64,000 bases of DNA from Nocardia cyriacigeorgica (GTDB lineage Bacteria > Actinomycetota > Actinomycetes > Mycobacteriales > Mycobacteriaceae). The translations under genes were made by a program, and so were the position numbers. The stretch's first letter is position 1. Each line of letters starts with the position of its first letter. A model generated the notes under the pieces. The model saw nothing but the letters and a program-made list of their open reading frames with translations, had not been told where the DNA came from and searched no databases. Positions 7,663 to 16,565 of this stretch are shown piece by piece. The stretch spans positions 1 to 64,000 of the forward strand of contig NZ_JAAGVC010000019.1 of assembly GCF_010858045.1 (NCBI RefSeq), given 5' to 3'.

Positions 7663-9380
7663 TTGGCGCCGAACTTCCGTCCGAGCGCGCTCAACGCGGC
7701 GGCGTCCAGCCCGGACGCGCTCATCGGCGCCACCTCCTGCGCAGCGGGCTGGGCTGGCGAATCTGCCTTGCCTGCACCGTTTTCCAGCTGTTCGGCCAGC
7801 TCGTAGACGGCCGGATAGGCGAACACGGTCTGCACGTCGAGCACATGGCCCTGCTCGGCCAGGTCGGTGACCAGGCGAAGCGCGGCGATGCTGTCGCCGC
7901 CGAGGGAGAAGAAGGTGTCCTCGCGGCCGAGGTCGTCGTCCTCGTCCAGATCGAGTACCTTGCGGATGGCGGCGGCGATCACGCGCTCGGCGTCGGTCTG
8001 CGGCTCGCCACCGAGGCCGGCGGTGGGGATCTCCAGCAGGTCGTCGTCGGAGGCGGGGGTGAACAGGGGGCGCTCGTCGGGCGTCGCGTCGATGACGGCA
8101 TCGGCTGCTTCGGCCCACGCGCTCGCGCGCTGCGCGAAACGCGAGGCGAAGGCGCCGATTTCGGGCCGGCCGGCCAGTTCGATCGGGAAGTCGAGGGTCA
8201 GGGTGGCGCCGTCGGCGCCGAGGGCAACGTCCATCACGATGTCCACACCGTGCGGCCGGGCCGAGCGCCGCGCGACCTCGCGCACCTGCACTCCCCCGCT
8301 GCTCAGCGCGACCGGCGCGGCGTCGCGGACGGTCAGCAGCGCCTGGAACAGCGCGCCGTCGGCGAGTGCGGCGGTGCCGCGCAACAGGTGGGTGATCCGC
8401 TCCACCCGCGGGCCCGCCTGCGCACGCGCCTGCGCCACGGTCTCGGCGGTCTCGGCGATCAGCGCCTTCGGCGTGCGACCGTTCGGCGCGATGCGCAGCA
8501 CGAGGTGGTTGGCGAAGGGACCGACGACCTCCGCGGCCTCCGCCGAACGCGCCGGATCGGTGAGCCCGACCAGCACATCGTCGCCGAGCCCGGTGTCGCG
8601 CAGGGCGGCGGCGGCGAGCGCGGCGAAGACGGCGGCGGCGTCACCCTCGGCGTGCACGCACAACGCGGCGAGGGTCTCCGACGGCACGGTGAGCACTCGG
8701 CGGGCGATGCCGATACCGGGCGTGGACGAGGTGACCGGAACGCGAGCGGGTAGCTCGGCCAGCCGCTCGGTCCAGTACGCCAGCGCCGGATCGTTCGCCG
8801 CGGTGGCGGCCAGCGCCTTCAACTGCGCGGGCACGAAATCCGCGAACTGCTTCGCGGCACCGGGCTCGGCTCCGGCGTACGCGGCGAACAGGGCCGCCAC
8901 GAACAGTTCGACCGAACGGTCGTCGGCGGCGATGGGATGCGCCGCGATCGAGAGCACATCGCGCCCGGGCAACCGGTACAGCCGCATCCGCAGCGGCAGA
9001 CCCGCCACGAGGTCGAAGCGATGCTCGGCATCCTGGGCGAGGGCGAGTTCGAGGTCGGTGTCGTCGGCGACGCTGCGGCCGATCTCCAGCACGGATTCGG
9101 GGGCGTCGACGACCCGCTGATACGGGATGCGACGGTCGTCGGGGAAGACGCTGCGCAGAATCGCGTGTTCGGTCAGCACCGCGATGAGAGCACGGTCCAG
9201 TGCGCTCGGGTCCACGTCCCCGGTGAGTTCGAGTGCGATGAACAGGTTGGCGGCCGGCCTGCGGTGCAGCCGCTCCGGCAGCAGCGCGGCCTGCTGGGCG
9301 GGAGCCAGCGGGACTCCACGATCACCGGAACCGGCGGCAGTCTTGGGCGCGGTCAGGTTCTGCACAAGCGAATCCGGCAT
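7659..9380 (-). CDS. Stand-alone NRPS didomain C-PCP
   Basis: A 573-residue protein with one condensation domain (about 15-430) and one carrier domain (about 465-535, FFSLGGDSIAALRLV with the phosphopantetheine Ser). There is no adenylation domain. The condensation signature reads AAHPIAADDRS: the catalytic second His and the Asp remain, but the first His and the Gly are changed, as also in both C domains of the other synthetase of this locus. A tail rich in Ala/Gln/Pro ends in LGRKFGAK. It starts 74 bases after an IdeR-type box and overlaps the next gene by GTGA, so both are one iron-regulated transcript. Its carrier domain must be loaded by an A domain elsewhere. Confidence 0.85.
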   Translation of the reverse strand: MPDSLVQNLTAPKTAAGSGDRGVPLAPAQQAALLPERLHRRPAANLFIALELTGDVDPSALDRALIAVLTEHAILRSVFPDDRRIPYQRVVDAPESVLEIGRSVADDTDLELALAQDAEHRFDLVAGLPLRMRLYRLPGRDVLSIAAHPIAADDRSVELFVAALFAAYAGAEPGAAKQFADFVPAQLKALAATAANDPALAYWTERLAELPARVPVTSSTPGIGIARRVLTVPSETLAALCVHAEGDAAAVFAALAAAALRDTGLGDDVLVGLTDPARSAEAAEVVGPFANHLVLRIAPNGRTPKALIAETAETVAQARAQAGPRVERITHLLRGTAALADGALFQALLTVRDAAPVALSSGGVQVREVARRSARPHGVDIVMDVALGADGATLTLDFPIELAGRPEIGAFASRFAQRASAWAEAADAVIDATPDERPLFTPASDDDLLEIPTAGLGGEPQTDAERVIAAAIRKVLDLDEDDDLGREDTFFSLGGDSIAALRLVTDLAEQGHVLDVQTVFAYPAVYELAEQLENGAGKADSPAQPAAQEVAPMSASGLDAAALSALGRKFGAK

Positions 9381-9453
9381 TGCGATCCTCTACTCACTGA
9401 TCGAAACGAACTGGGTGCGCGGGCGGTCGCGAAACCAACCACGCCCCCGGGTA

Positions 9454-9472
9454 ATAAGTTAGCCTATCCTTA
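9454..9472. promoter_or_regulatory. IdeR/DtxR-type iron box upstream of the C-PCP / C-A-PCP-E operon
   Basis: ATAAGTTAGCCTATCCTTA matches the IdeR consensus TTAGGTTAGSCTAACCTAA at 15 of 19 positions, counted by eye. It lies 73 bases upstream of the ATG at 9380. In mycobacteria such boxes are bound by Fe-IdeR and repress siderophore genes in iron-replete cells. Confidence 0.75.
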
Positions 9473-9603
9473 CCGACTGCCGCGAGTCGGCGGTCACCGA
9501 GCAGGCGGGGCCGGGGCGTCCCGCCGCGAGTTCCCCATCAGGGGTCCCGGCCGTAGAAGCGCGCCGAATCGCACGTGCTGATCTGGGCGCCGCCGCCCGG
9601 CGC

Positions 9604-9816
9604 GCGCAATCCGCGCGCAGCCGAGCCGGGCAGCGTCCATCCGCACAGCGCAATCCGCGCAGCCGCCCCGCACGACATCCACCCGCACAGCGCAATCCGC
9701 ACAGCCGCCCGTGCGACATCCACCCGGCGCCGCGCAATCGGCACGCAGCCAACCCTGGTGGCGTCCACCCGTCGCATAGCGCGATCGCCGCGCAGCCACC
9801 AAGGCCGACATCCACC
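9604..9816. repeat. Degenerate tandem repeat, about 42-47 bp unit, five copies
   Basis: Within the 403-base gap between the iron box at 9472 and the lipoprotein gene, a unit built from GCGCAATCCGC, CAGCCGCC and GACATCCACCC recurs. Copies begin near 9604, 9648, 9690, 9732 and 9779 (spacings 44, 42, 42 and 47). Copies two and three are the most alike. Because the period is near a multiple of three, all minus-strand frames show repeating peptides, but I see no gene here. The rest of 9473-9875 shows nothing recognisable. Confidence 0.65.
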
Positions 9817-9875
9817 GATCACACAGCCCCCGAACGGCCGGGCGGATCCATCCGGACCCACCCGGCCGGCCACTC

Positions 9876-10865
9876 CTACTTGCCGACGGCCGCGAAGGTC
9901 GGGTCGAGCTTCTCCAGCACGTACGGCACCGACAGCGCGGTCGGGGTGTTGATCGCGCTGATGGTGAGGGTGTCGAGGAAGGTCATGCCGCCCGACTTCA
10001 CCGCGGGCAGATCGTTGTAGCCCGGCAGTTCCTTGAACTTCTGCTCATAGGCGGGCATGGCGCCGCACATGAGGATGTCGGAGGTCAGATCGCCGAGCCG
10101 CTCCGGCGAGAGCGCCAGGCGTCCGCCGGCGGGGGCCTCGTCGGCGATGTTCTTCGGGATGCTCAGGCCGAGATCGTTGAACAGCTTCGCCGAGCCGTCC
10201 TTCGGGTCGGCCAGCACCATGAGCTGCGAGGGGCCGGTGAGCATGCAGGTCAGGAAGGTCTTGCCGGCGAGGTTGGGGTACTTCCCGGACACGTCTTTGA
10301 TCTTGGTGTCGACGCCGGCGATCACCTTGTTCGCCTCGTCTTCCTTGTGCAGCACCCGCCCGAGCTCGGTGACCTGATCGGACCACAGGTCCACCTCGGC
10401 GTCCTCGGTGACCGGGCCGATGGTCGGGGCCAGCTTGGAGAGCTTGTCGTACATGGCCTGATCGACCAGGAATCCGGGCACCAGGATCAGATCCGGCTCC
10501 AGCGCCGCGATCTGCTCGGCCATATCCGAACCCTGCTTCAGCACCTTGGCATCGCCGAGGGAATCCGGCGCCCACGGCACCTTCTGGCCGCCCGCGAGGA
10601 TCGAGACGTTGTCGGCGTAACCGACCGGCGTCACGCCGAGGGCCAGCGAGGCATCCAGCCACTGGTTGCCGATGGTGACCACGCGCTCGGGTGTGCCTTC
10701 GACGGTCGTCTCGCCGAGCTTGTGCTTGACGGTGACGCCCGCACCCTCCGCCCCCTCGGAGTCGGCGCCACAGGCCGCCACCGAGACGGCCAGCGCCGTG
10801 GCCACCGCGGCCATTCCCAGCCGCGCGAGCACACCTCGCCGCGCGGTCCTTCGAGCCAGTTTCAT
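9876..10865 (-). CDS. Iron-siderophore ABC transporter substrate-binding lipoprotein
   Basis: A 329-residue lipoprotein. The N-terminus has Arg residues, a hydrophobic stretch and the lipobox VSVAAC, so Cys at about 32 is probably lipidated. The mature part has features of the FepB/FecB/BtuF periplasmic-binding fold: PERVVTIGNQWLDASLALGVTPVG, EQIAALEPDLILVPG and a long backbone helix, ending in LEKLDPTFAAVGK. It should capture the ferric siderophore outside the membrane and pass it to an ABC importer. No FecCD permease or ATPase lies next to it, so partners are elsewhere. It has its own iron box, which overlaps the stop codon of the upstream synthetase. Followed by the tandem-repeat region. 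Confidence 0.88.
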   Translation of the reverse strand: MKLARRTARRGVLARLGMAAVATALAVSVAACGADSEGAEGAGVTVKHKLGETTVEGTPERVVTIGNQWLDASLALGVTPVGYADNVSILAGGQKVPWAPDSLGDAKVLKQGSDMAEQIAALEPDLILVPGFLVDQAMYDKLSKLAPTIGPVTEDAEVDLWSDQVTELGRVLHKEDEANKVIAGVDTKIKDVSGKYPNLAGKTFLTCMLTGPSQLMVLADPKDGSAKLFNDLGLSIPKNIADEAPAGGRLALSPERLGDLTSDILMCGAMPAYEQKFKELPGYNDLPAVKSGGMTFLDTLTISAINTPTALSVPYVLEKLDPTFAAVGK

Positions 10866-10906
10866 TCCGTACTCCTTGCTTCGACCCCGACCGAACTCGG
10901 ATGATC

Positions 10907-10925
10907 GTAGGTAAGCCTAAGCTTG
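10907..10925. promoter_or_regulatory. IdeR-type iron box overlapping the stop codon of the upstream NRPS gene
   Basis: GTAGGTAAGCCTAAGCTTG matches the IdeR consensus at 14 of 19 positions by eye. It covers the TAG of the synthetase gene (10917-10919) and lies 41 bases before the ATG of the siderophore-binding lipoprotein, so that gene probably has its own iron-dependent promoter inside the synthetase 3' end. Confidence 0.65.
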
Positions 10926-13900
10926 CGCGAAGGCGAGTCGTCCGTCGGTGGTCCATCTGGCCGTGTCGCCGGTGCGGAACAGCCGCTCACCGGGCTCGAA
11001 CGGGTCCGCGACGAAACCGTCCGTCGCTTCGGGACCGGCGAACCGGGTGGCCAGCGCGATTCCGCCCACGTACACCTCGCCGAGCACGCCGGGCGCGACG
11101 GGCCGCAGCCACTCGTCGAGGATCAGAATCCGCGCGCCGGGCACCGGACGTGCGCGCCCCGCTGCGGTCATCGGCCCGCGGGCGACGGCGCCGAGATACG
11201 CGGGCGCGCGGTAGGCGAAGGTAGCCACCGAATCCGGCGCCAACGTCCGCAGCAGCGCGGGAAGCTCTGCGGACCAACCGATTCCGTTCACATCCCAGCG
11301 GTGCACTGTCGGCAGAGTGTCGACTCCGGCCGCGGCGAGACCTGCGAGCAGCGTCGGCGCGGCGACCACCTGCGTCACCGCACGCTCGGCGATCACCTGC
11401 GCCAGCGCCACCGGGTCGGCGCGCTGCTCGGCGGTCGCCAGAACGAAGGTCGCGCCGTCGGTCAGTGCCGCGAGCAGATCGGCCGCCAGCTGGGGATCGT
11501 CGGGGGCGGTGGCGAACAGCCGGATATCGGCCCGCTTGCGTGCCGGATCCGCGTCGGCGCGACGTCGATCGGCGGCCACACAGCGCCGGTCCGCGACGGC
11601 GGCGGTGAGCGCGGTCAGAGGCAGCTCGAGCGGCCCGACCTCGGCTGAACGGTGCAGACCCGTGGTCGCGCCGGTCGAGTCGGACCGCCCATCGTTCTCC
11701 GGGGCGGCGGAGGGCGCGCTGTACTTGCTGACGGGCGCGGCCGGAGGCAACAACCTGCCCAGCGCGGCGAGCAGGTGGGTCAGCGAATCCACACCGGCCG
11801 TCGGTTCGGTTGCGGCCTCGCCCGCGATCAGCTCGTCCAGTCGCTGATACAGCTCGCCATAGGTGAGTTGTTCACTGCCGCACCGCAACGCGATCCGGAC
11901 CCCCGGCACCGCGCGACCATGCCGGAACAGGGCACCCAAGCTGCGCACATCGGACGGTTCGACACCGGTGGACCATTCGCCCAGCACTCGTTCCTGTTCG
12001 CCGGCGCTCATCAGCCGGAGCTCGGACACGGCGCGTTCGGGCGTCTCGGCGAAGGCTTCCAGCACCGTCAGCAGATGGCGGGTGAACAGCGCGATCGTGG
12101 CCGCGTCGTAGCGGCGGGCATCGGCGATGACGCGCACGTCCACCTCGCCGTCGACCGTGGTGGTGAAGACGAACGTCAGCTCGCGCGGGGCGCGGACCGG
12201 TATCGGCTGTGGCGCCAGGTGCAGGTCCTCGGCGAGCCAGGTTTCGCCGAATCGGTGGTCGTCCTCGCAGCGGATCTCCGCCTGCGGCACGGCTTTTCGA
12301 TCCTCGCGGACGATCGGCAGGTCCTGGTCGCGGAAGGCGTTCAGCGCCGCGTCGCGGGCGCGAGCGAGCACCTCGGCGAGTGTCGGATCGCCAGACAGAT
12401 CGGTGCGCAGCATCAGCCTGCTCGCCAGCGGGCCCACCAGATCGGCGGCCACGGTATCGGTGCGGCCGGTGGTCGGGGTGGCGAGGACGATCTCGCGGCC
12501 CGCGCCGAGCTTGTGCAGCAAGGCGGCGACTGCCGCCTGGTACAGCATGAATTCGGTGGCGCCGGCGGCTTCGGCGCGGGATTCGAGGCGTCGGCGCAGG
12601 CCGGTCGGGATACCGAAGCCGACATCGTGTGCGCCCGCAACGTCCGCATCGGCACGGTCGGCGAGATCGACCGGGGCAGGCAGTTCGGCCTGCGCCCGCT
12701 GCCATTCGTCGATTCTGGTGCCCGCCGATTCCGCGACAGCGTGCTGCCACAACGTGTAGTCGACGTGATCGATGGCCGGTGGCCCCCACTGCGGCGGCGC
12801 ACCGGTACCTATCCGGCAGCGGTAGGCGATGGCCAGATCGGAGACGACCGTGCGCAGTGAGGGCTCATCGGCCACGAGCCGATGCGCGACCAGCGAGAGC
12901 ACCCTGGTGTTCTCATCCAGCAGGAAGATCTGCGCCGACAACAGCGGAGCGGTGGCCGGATCGAACCGGTGCGCGGCGGCCGAACGCAGCGCTCCGGGGA
13001 GATCGGCTTCCGCGATGCCGGTGACGACGACGGTGGTGTCAGCCGAGGCCAACACCAATTGATGCGGTTCGTCTCCGGTGAGTTCAGCGTCAGCGATGAC
13101 GTTCTGGGCCGAAGACGGCACCGTCCGATGGCCGCCCCCGGGGAACACGGTGCGCAGCGCGGCATGGCGGGCGATCACATCGTTGAGCGCCGCCGTCAGC
13201 GCGGGCTCGTCGAGCGGGCCCGTGATCCGAACGGCAGCCTGCACGACACCCTGTGCACCAGCAGCCCATTCGGCGCGCTGCCGGTGGGACAGCGGAACCC
13301 GCTCCGGGCGTGGCTGTTTCGTCAATGGCGGCAGACCGTTGACGCCGGCCGTCACCGGCGTCGATTCGATCAGCGCCGCCAAACCGGCGACGGTCGGCGT
13401 GTCGAAGGGCGCGCGCACGTCGATCTCCACACCGAACTCCGCGCGGATCCGCACCACCAGCCGGTTGGCCAGCAGCGAATGCCCACCCAGCTCGAAGAAC
13501 GAATCGTCGGCGCCGACCTCGGCGTGGCCGAAGATCTCGCCGAACAGCGCCGCCAGCCTGATCTCGGTGGCGGTGGCCGGTGCCCGGCGGGCCCGCATGC
13601 CGACGCGGCGCGGTTCGGGCAGGGCGCGCTTGTCGAGCTTGCCGTGCTCGGTCAACGGGATCCGGTCGACCACGGCGAAGGCGGACGGAATCATGAACTC
13701 CGGCAGGGATTTCGCGAGATAGTCACGGACCCGCTCGACGTCGACGTCCGCTTCGGCGGGCACCACGTAGGCGGCGAGGGTGGTGCCGAGGGCACGGTCG
13801 GTGTTCGCGACGACCACGCACTGCGCCACGCTCGGATGCCCGGCGATCACGGCCTGTACCTCGCCCAGCTCGATGCGATACCCGCGCACCTTCACCTGTT

Positions 13901-16508
13901 CGTCGGCGCGACCGACGAATTCGAGTTCACCGGACACATTGCGCCGCGCCAGATCACCGGTGCGGTACAGCCGGCGACCGGGACGGAAGGGATCGGGAAC
14001 GAACCGTTCGGCGGTGAGCCCGGGCCGGTCGAGGTAGCCGCGGGCCAGCTGATCGCCGCCGAGATAGATCTCACCCACCGCACCGGCGGGGACCAGCTGC
14101 AATCGGTCGTCGAACAGGTAGGCGCTCACATTGCGGTTCGGCACACCCACCGGCACGATGCGCGGGCCCTGCGGTCCCTCCACCGGCATATGCGTCGCCG
14201 AGACCACGGCCTCGGTCGGGCCGTAATGGTTGCGCAGTTCGGCGTCGAACATCCCGGCGAACCGGTCGGCCACCTCACCGAGCAGCGCCTCGCCGCCCAC
14301 CGGCACATGCCGCAGCGCGCGCCACTCGCTGACCTCCGGCAACAGCAGCAGCGCACTCAGCAGCGAGGGCACCATATGCAGCACGGTGACGCCGTAGCGG
14401 CTGATCAGATCGGCGACATAGCCGATATCGCGGAAGGCGTCCGGGCGCGGAATCACCAGGCGCGCACCGAGCGTCAGCGTGACGAAGATGTCGAGCAGCG
14501 ACGCGTCGAAGCTCACCGACGACGATTGCAGCAGCCGGTCCTCGGCCGTCATCCCCCATTGGGCGCAGAACCCGATCAGATGATCGGCGATCGCGGCATG
14601 CGCGACCGGCACGCCTTTGGGGGTTCCGGTGGAACCGGAGGTGTAGATCACGTAGGCGAGGTTGTCCGGACGCAGCGGGCGCACCCGGTCGGCGTCGGTG
14701 GGCGCGTGCTCGGCCCGATCGACGGCCGATTCCTCGGCGGCGTCCAGTTCGACTCGGCCGAGCACCAGCCGGGGTGCCGCGTCGCCGATCAGGAAATCGA
14801 TGCGCTCATCCGGGTAGGCCGGGTCGATCGGCAGGTAGGCGGCCCCGGCTTTGAGCACCGCGAGTACCGCGACGATGAACTCCGGCGAGTTCGATATCCG
14901 CAGCGCGACGATGTCCTCGGTGCCGATACCCTGCGCGATCAGCCAGTGCGCCAACCGGTTCGCGCGACGGTCGAGCGCGCCGTAGGTCAATTCCAGATCG
15001 GTGCCTGGCTGGTCGGCCGGTGCGATGATCGCCACCGCCTCGGGCGCGGCGCCGACCCGGCGCTCGAACAGCGACACCAGGGTGGCCGGCTCGGTGTCGA
15101 CCAGTTCACCACGCGATTGCGCGAGCAGCCGCTGCCTGGCCTCGGGTCCGAACAGGTCGAGCTCACCCAGACGCACCTGTGGGCCGGTGAGCGCACTGTC
15201 GAGCAGTTGCAGATAGTGATCGAGCAGTTGCTCGATCAGCCGCTCGTCGAACGCGTCGGGCCAGTACTCCGCGTCGACGCGCGGGGCCGACGGATCAAGG
15301 GTCACGGTCACACGCAATGGCACCGGCAGCTGCGGGCCGCCCAGTTCGAGCATGGTCGCGCTCACGCCGTCGAGCGTGAAACCCGCACCGGCACTGCGGA
15401 CACCGAATCCGATGCGCGCGAGCTGTTCGAGCCCGTCCCTGCTCGCGGTGCGGTCGGGATTGATCGCGTGCACCACCCGGTCGATGCCGATGTGCTTGTG
15501 CGCGAGCGCATCGGTGACCACACCGTCGATCTCGGCGGCGAAATCGGCGAAGGCAGCCTGCGCGCGCGGTGTGCTGCGCAGCAGGACGGTATTGCCGAAG
15601 TATCCGATGCGATCGCCTGCGTCCTGGCCGCGCAGCGACACCGGCATCGCGACCAGGAAATCGGTGGCGGCGGTGTAGCGGTGGATGAGGGTCGAATACG
15701 CGGCCAGCAGGACCGCCGTTGGCGTCGATTCCGACGCATCGGCGAACTCGCGCACCCGCTGGACCAGCGCGTCGGGCAGCTCCCGGCTGCGACGTGCGGC
15801 CTGTCGTGCACCGGAACCGGAGACCGGACCGCCGGGCAACTCCAGCGGTTCGGGCAGCGGGGTGAGCGTCTCGCGCCAATACGCCAGGCCCGCACTGTCG
15901 TCACCGCGACGGTCGGCGAACCGTGTGCCCGCCCGGCGCACCGGGGCCGAACCGTTGTACGCGGCCTCCAGGTCGGCGGTGAACACGCCGAGGGAGTCGT
16001 CGTCCCATGCGATGGTGTGCGCGACCAGCACCAGCACATATTCTTCGGCGCCGGTGCGGATCAGCGTCAACCGCAGCGGCGCCTCCGCGCTCAGTTCGAA
16101 GGGCCTGGCCAGCTCACGCCGAACGAGCACTTCCACCCGGCGGGTCAGCCCGGCCTCGGAACGTCCGGACAGATCGTGTTCGAGCCACGCGGGCGCCAGA
16201 TCCGGGCGAACCACCTGATACGGCTCACCGTCGATGCCGCGCCCGTAACTGCTGCGCAGGATGTCGTGTTCGGCGGCGACGGCGGCGACCGCGGCCCGCA
16301 GCCGGGCGACGTCGAGCGCACCGGAAAGCCGGTAGGCGACACCGATATTGAGCGAGACATCAGCGGGCTCACGGGTCTGCAGGAACCAGGCGCGCGACTG
16401 CCCCGGCGTCAGCGGACGGCGTGGGCCGGGGGACGCCGGAATCCGGCGGCGCACCAGTTCGGTGCGGTGTGCTCGCACGCTCGCCGCGTCATTGGCAATG
16501 GTCGACAT
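10917..16508 (-). CDS. NRPS C-A-PCP-C with truncated, vestigial A domain
   Basis: An 1863-residue synthetase. C1 (about 35-470) has the signature VAHTIAWDDDS near 166. A1 (about 490-980) has YVIYTSGSTGTPKGVPVAH near 625, NHYGPTEAV, YRTGDLARR and EHGKLDKRALPEP. The carrier has FFELGGHSLLANRL near 1010. C2 (about 1060-1490) has VAHRLVADEPS. After residue 1500 an A-like region follows with LTYGELYQRL, VPGARILILDEWLRPV and LFRTGDTARW, but the YTSGTTG loop is absent, a low-complexity insert is present, and the protein stops before the A10 lysine and any carrier. By-eye A1 pocket is roughly DALHPGHVSK. Start ATG 16508 has GGAGGG upstream; the frame opens at 16565 in the upstream gene's stop region. 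It resembles MbtE/NbtE-type synthetases and follows the formyltransferase by 57 bases. Confidence 0.85.
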   Translation of the reverse strand: MSTIANDAASVRAHRTELVRRRIPASPGPRRPLTPGQSRAWFLQTREPADVSLNIGVAYRLSGALDVARLRAAVAAVAAEHDILRSSYGRGIDGEPYQVVRPDLAPAWLEHDLSGRSEAGLTRRVEVLVRRELARPFELSAEAPLRLTLIRTGAEEYVLVLVAHTIAWDDDSLGVFTADLEAAYNGSAPVRRAGTRFADRRGDDSAGLAYWRETLTPLPEPLELPGGPVSGSGARQAARRSRELPDALVQRVREFADASESTPTAVLLAAYSTLIHRYTAATDFLVAMPVSLRGQDAGDRIGYFGNTVLLRSTPRAQAAFADFAAEIDGVVTDALAHKHIGIDRVVHAINPDRTASRDGLEQLARIGFGVRSAGAGFTLDGVSATMLELGGPQLPVPLRVTVTLDPSAPRVDAEYWPDAFDERLIEQLLDHYLQLLDSALTGPQVRLGELDLFGPEARQRLLAQSRGELVDTEPATLVSLFERRVGAAPEAVAIIAPADQPGTDLELTYGALDRRANRLAHWLIAQGIGTEDIVALRISNSPEFIVAVLAVLKAGAAYLPIDPAYPDERIDFLIGDAAPRLVLGRVELDAAEESAVDRAEHAPTDADRVRPLRPDNLAYVIYTSGSTGTPKGVPVAHAAIADHLIGFCAQWGMTAEDRLLQSSSVSFDASLLDIFVTLTLGARLVIPRPDAFRDIGYVADLISRYGVTVLHMVPSLLSALLLLPEVSEWRALRHVPVGGEALLGEVADRFAGMFDAELRNHYGPTEAVVSATHMPVEGPQGPRIVPVGVPNRNVSAYLFDDRLQLVPAGAVGEIYLGGDQLARGYLDRPGLTAERFVPDPFRPGRRLYRTGDLARRNVSGELEFVGRADEQVKVRGYRIELGEVQAVIAGHPSVAQCVVVANTDRALGTTLAAYVVPAEADVDVERVRDYLAKSLPEFMIPSAFAVVDRIPLTEHGKLDKRALPEPRRVGMRARRAPATATEIRLAALFGEIFGHAEVGADDSFFELGGHSLLANRLVVRIRAEFGVEIDVRAPFDTPTVAGLAALIESTPVTAGVNGLPPLTKQPRPERVPLSHRQRAEWAAGAQGVVQAAVRITGPLDEPALTAALNDVIARHAALRTVFPGGGHRTVPSSAQNVIADAELTGDEPHQLVLASADTTVVVTGIAEADLPGALRSAAAHRFDPATAPLLSAQIFLLDENTRVLSLVAHRLVADEPSLRTVVSDLAIAYRCRIGTGAPPQWGPPAIDHVDYTLWQHAVAESAGTRIDEWQRAQAELPAPVDLADRADADVAGAHDVGFGIPTGLRRRLESRAEAAGATEFMLYQAAVAALLHKLGAGREIVLATPTTGRTDTVAADLVGPLASRLMLRTDLSGDPTLAEVLARARDAALNAFRDQDLPIVREDRKAVPQAEIRCEDDHRFGETWLAEDLHLAPQPIPVRAPRELTFVFTTTVDGEVDVRVIADARRYDAATIALFTRHLLTVLEAFAETPERAVSELRLMSAGEQERVLGEWSTGVEPSDVRSLGALFRHGRAVPGVRIALRCGSEQLTYGELYQRLDELIAGEAATEPTAGVDSLTHLLAALGRLLPPAAPVSKYSAPSAAPENDGRSDSTGATTGLHRSAEVGPLELPLTALTAAVADRRCVAADRRRADADPARKRADIRLFATAPDDPQLAADLLAALTDGATFVLATAEQRADPVALAQVIAERAVTQVVAAPTLLAGLAAAGVDTLPTVHRWDVNGIGWSAELPALLRTLAPDSVATFAYRAPAYLGAVARGPMTAAGRARPVPGARILILDEWLRPVAPGVLGEVYVGGIALATRFAGPEATDGFVADPFEPGERLFRTGDTARWTTDGRLAFAQA

Positions 16509-16565
16509 GGTTCCCTCCGGCCCCCGCACTGGATCTATCGCTCGCGGTCCGCGCGCGTTCGGCAA

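Noticed and set aside
7663..8118. N-terminal extension (about 150 aa) of the C-A-PCP-E synthetase
   Set aside because: It is Arg-rich and lies opposite the carrier domain of the previous gene in another frame; the GTGA overlap at 7659-7662 gives a natural start.
9459..9873. Minus-strand frames with repeating Cys/Arg peptides (for example GGCADCAVRVD) in the gap before the lipoprotein gene
   Set aside because: Three frames are open at once because of the near-3n tandem DNA repeat; no start with a ribosome binding site and no protein-like third-position bias. I treat it as a DNA repeat, not a gene.
9473..9875. An MbtH-like small protein expected with NRPS genes
   Set aside because: I looked for the N-x-E-x-Q-x-S-x-W-P pattern in the gaps around the NRPS genes and did not find it, so none is reported.
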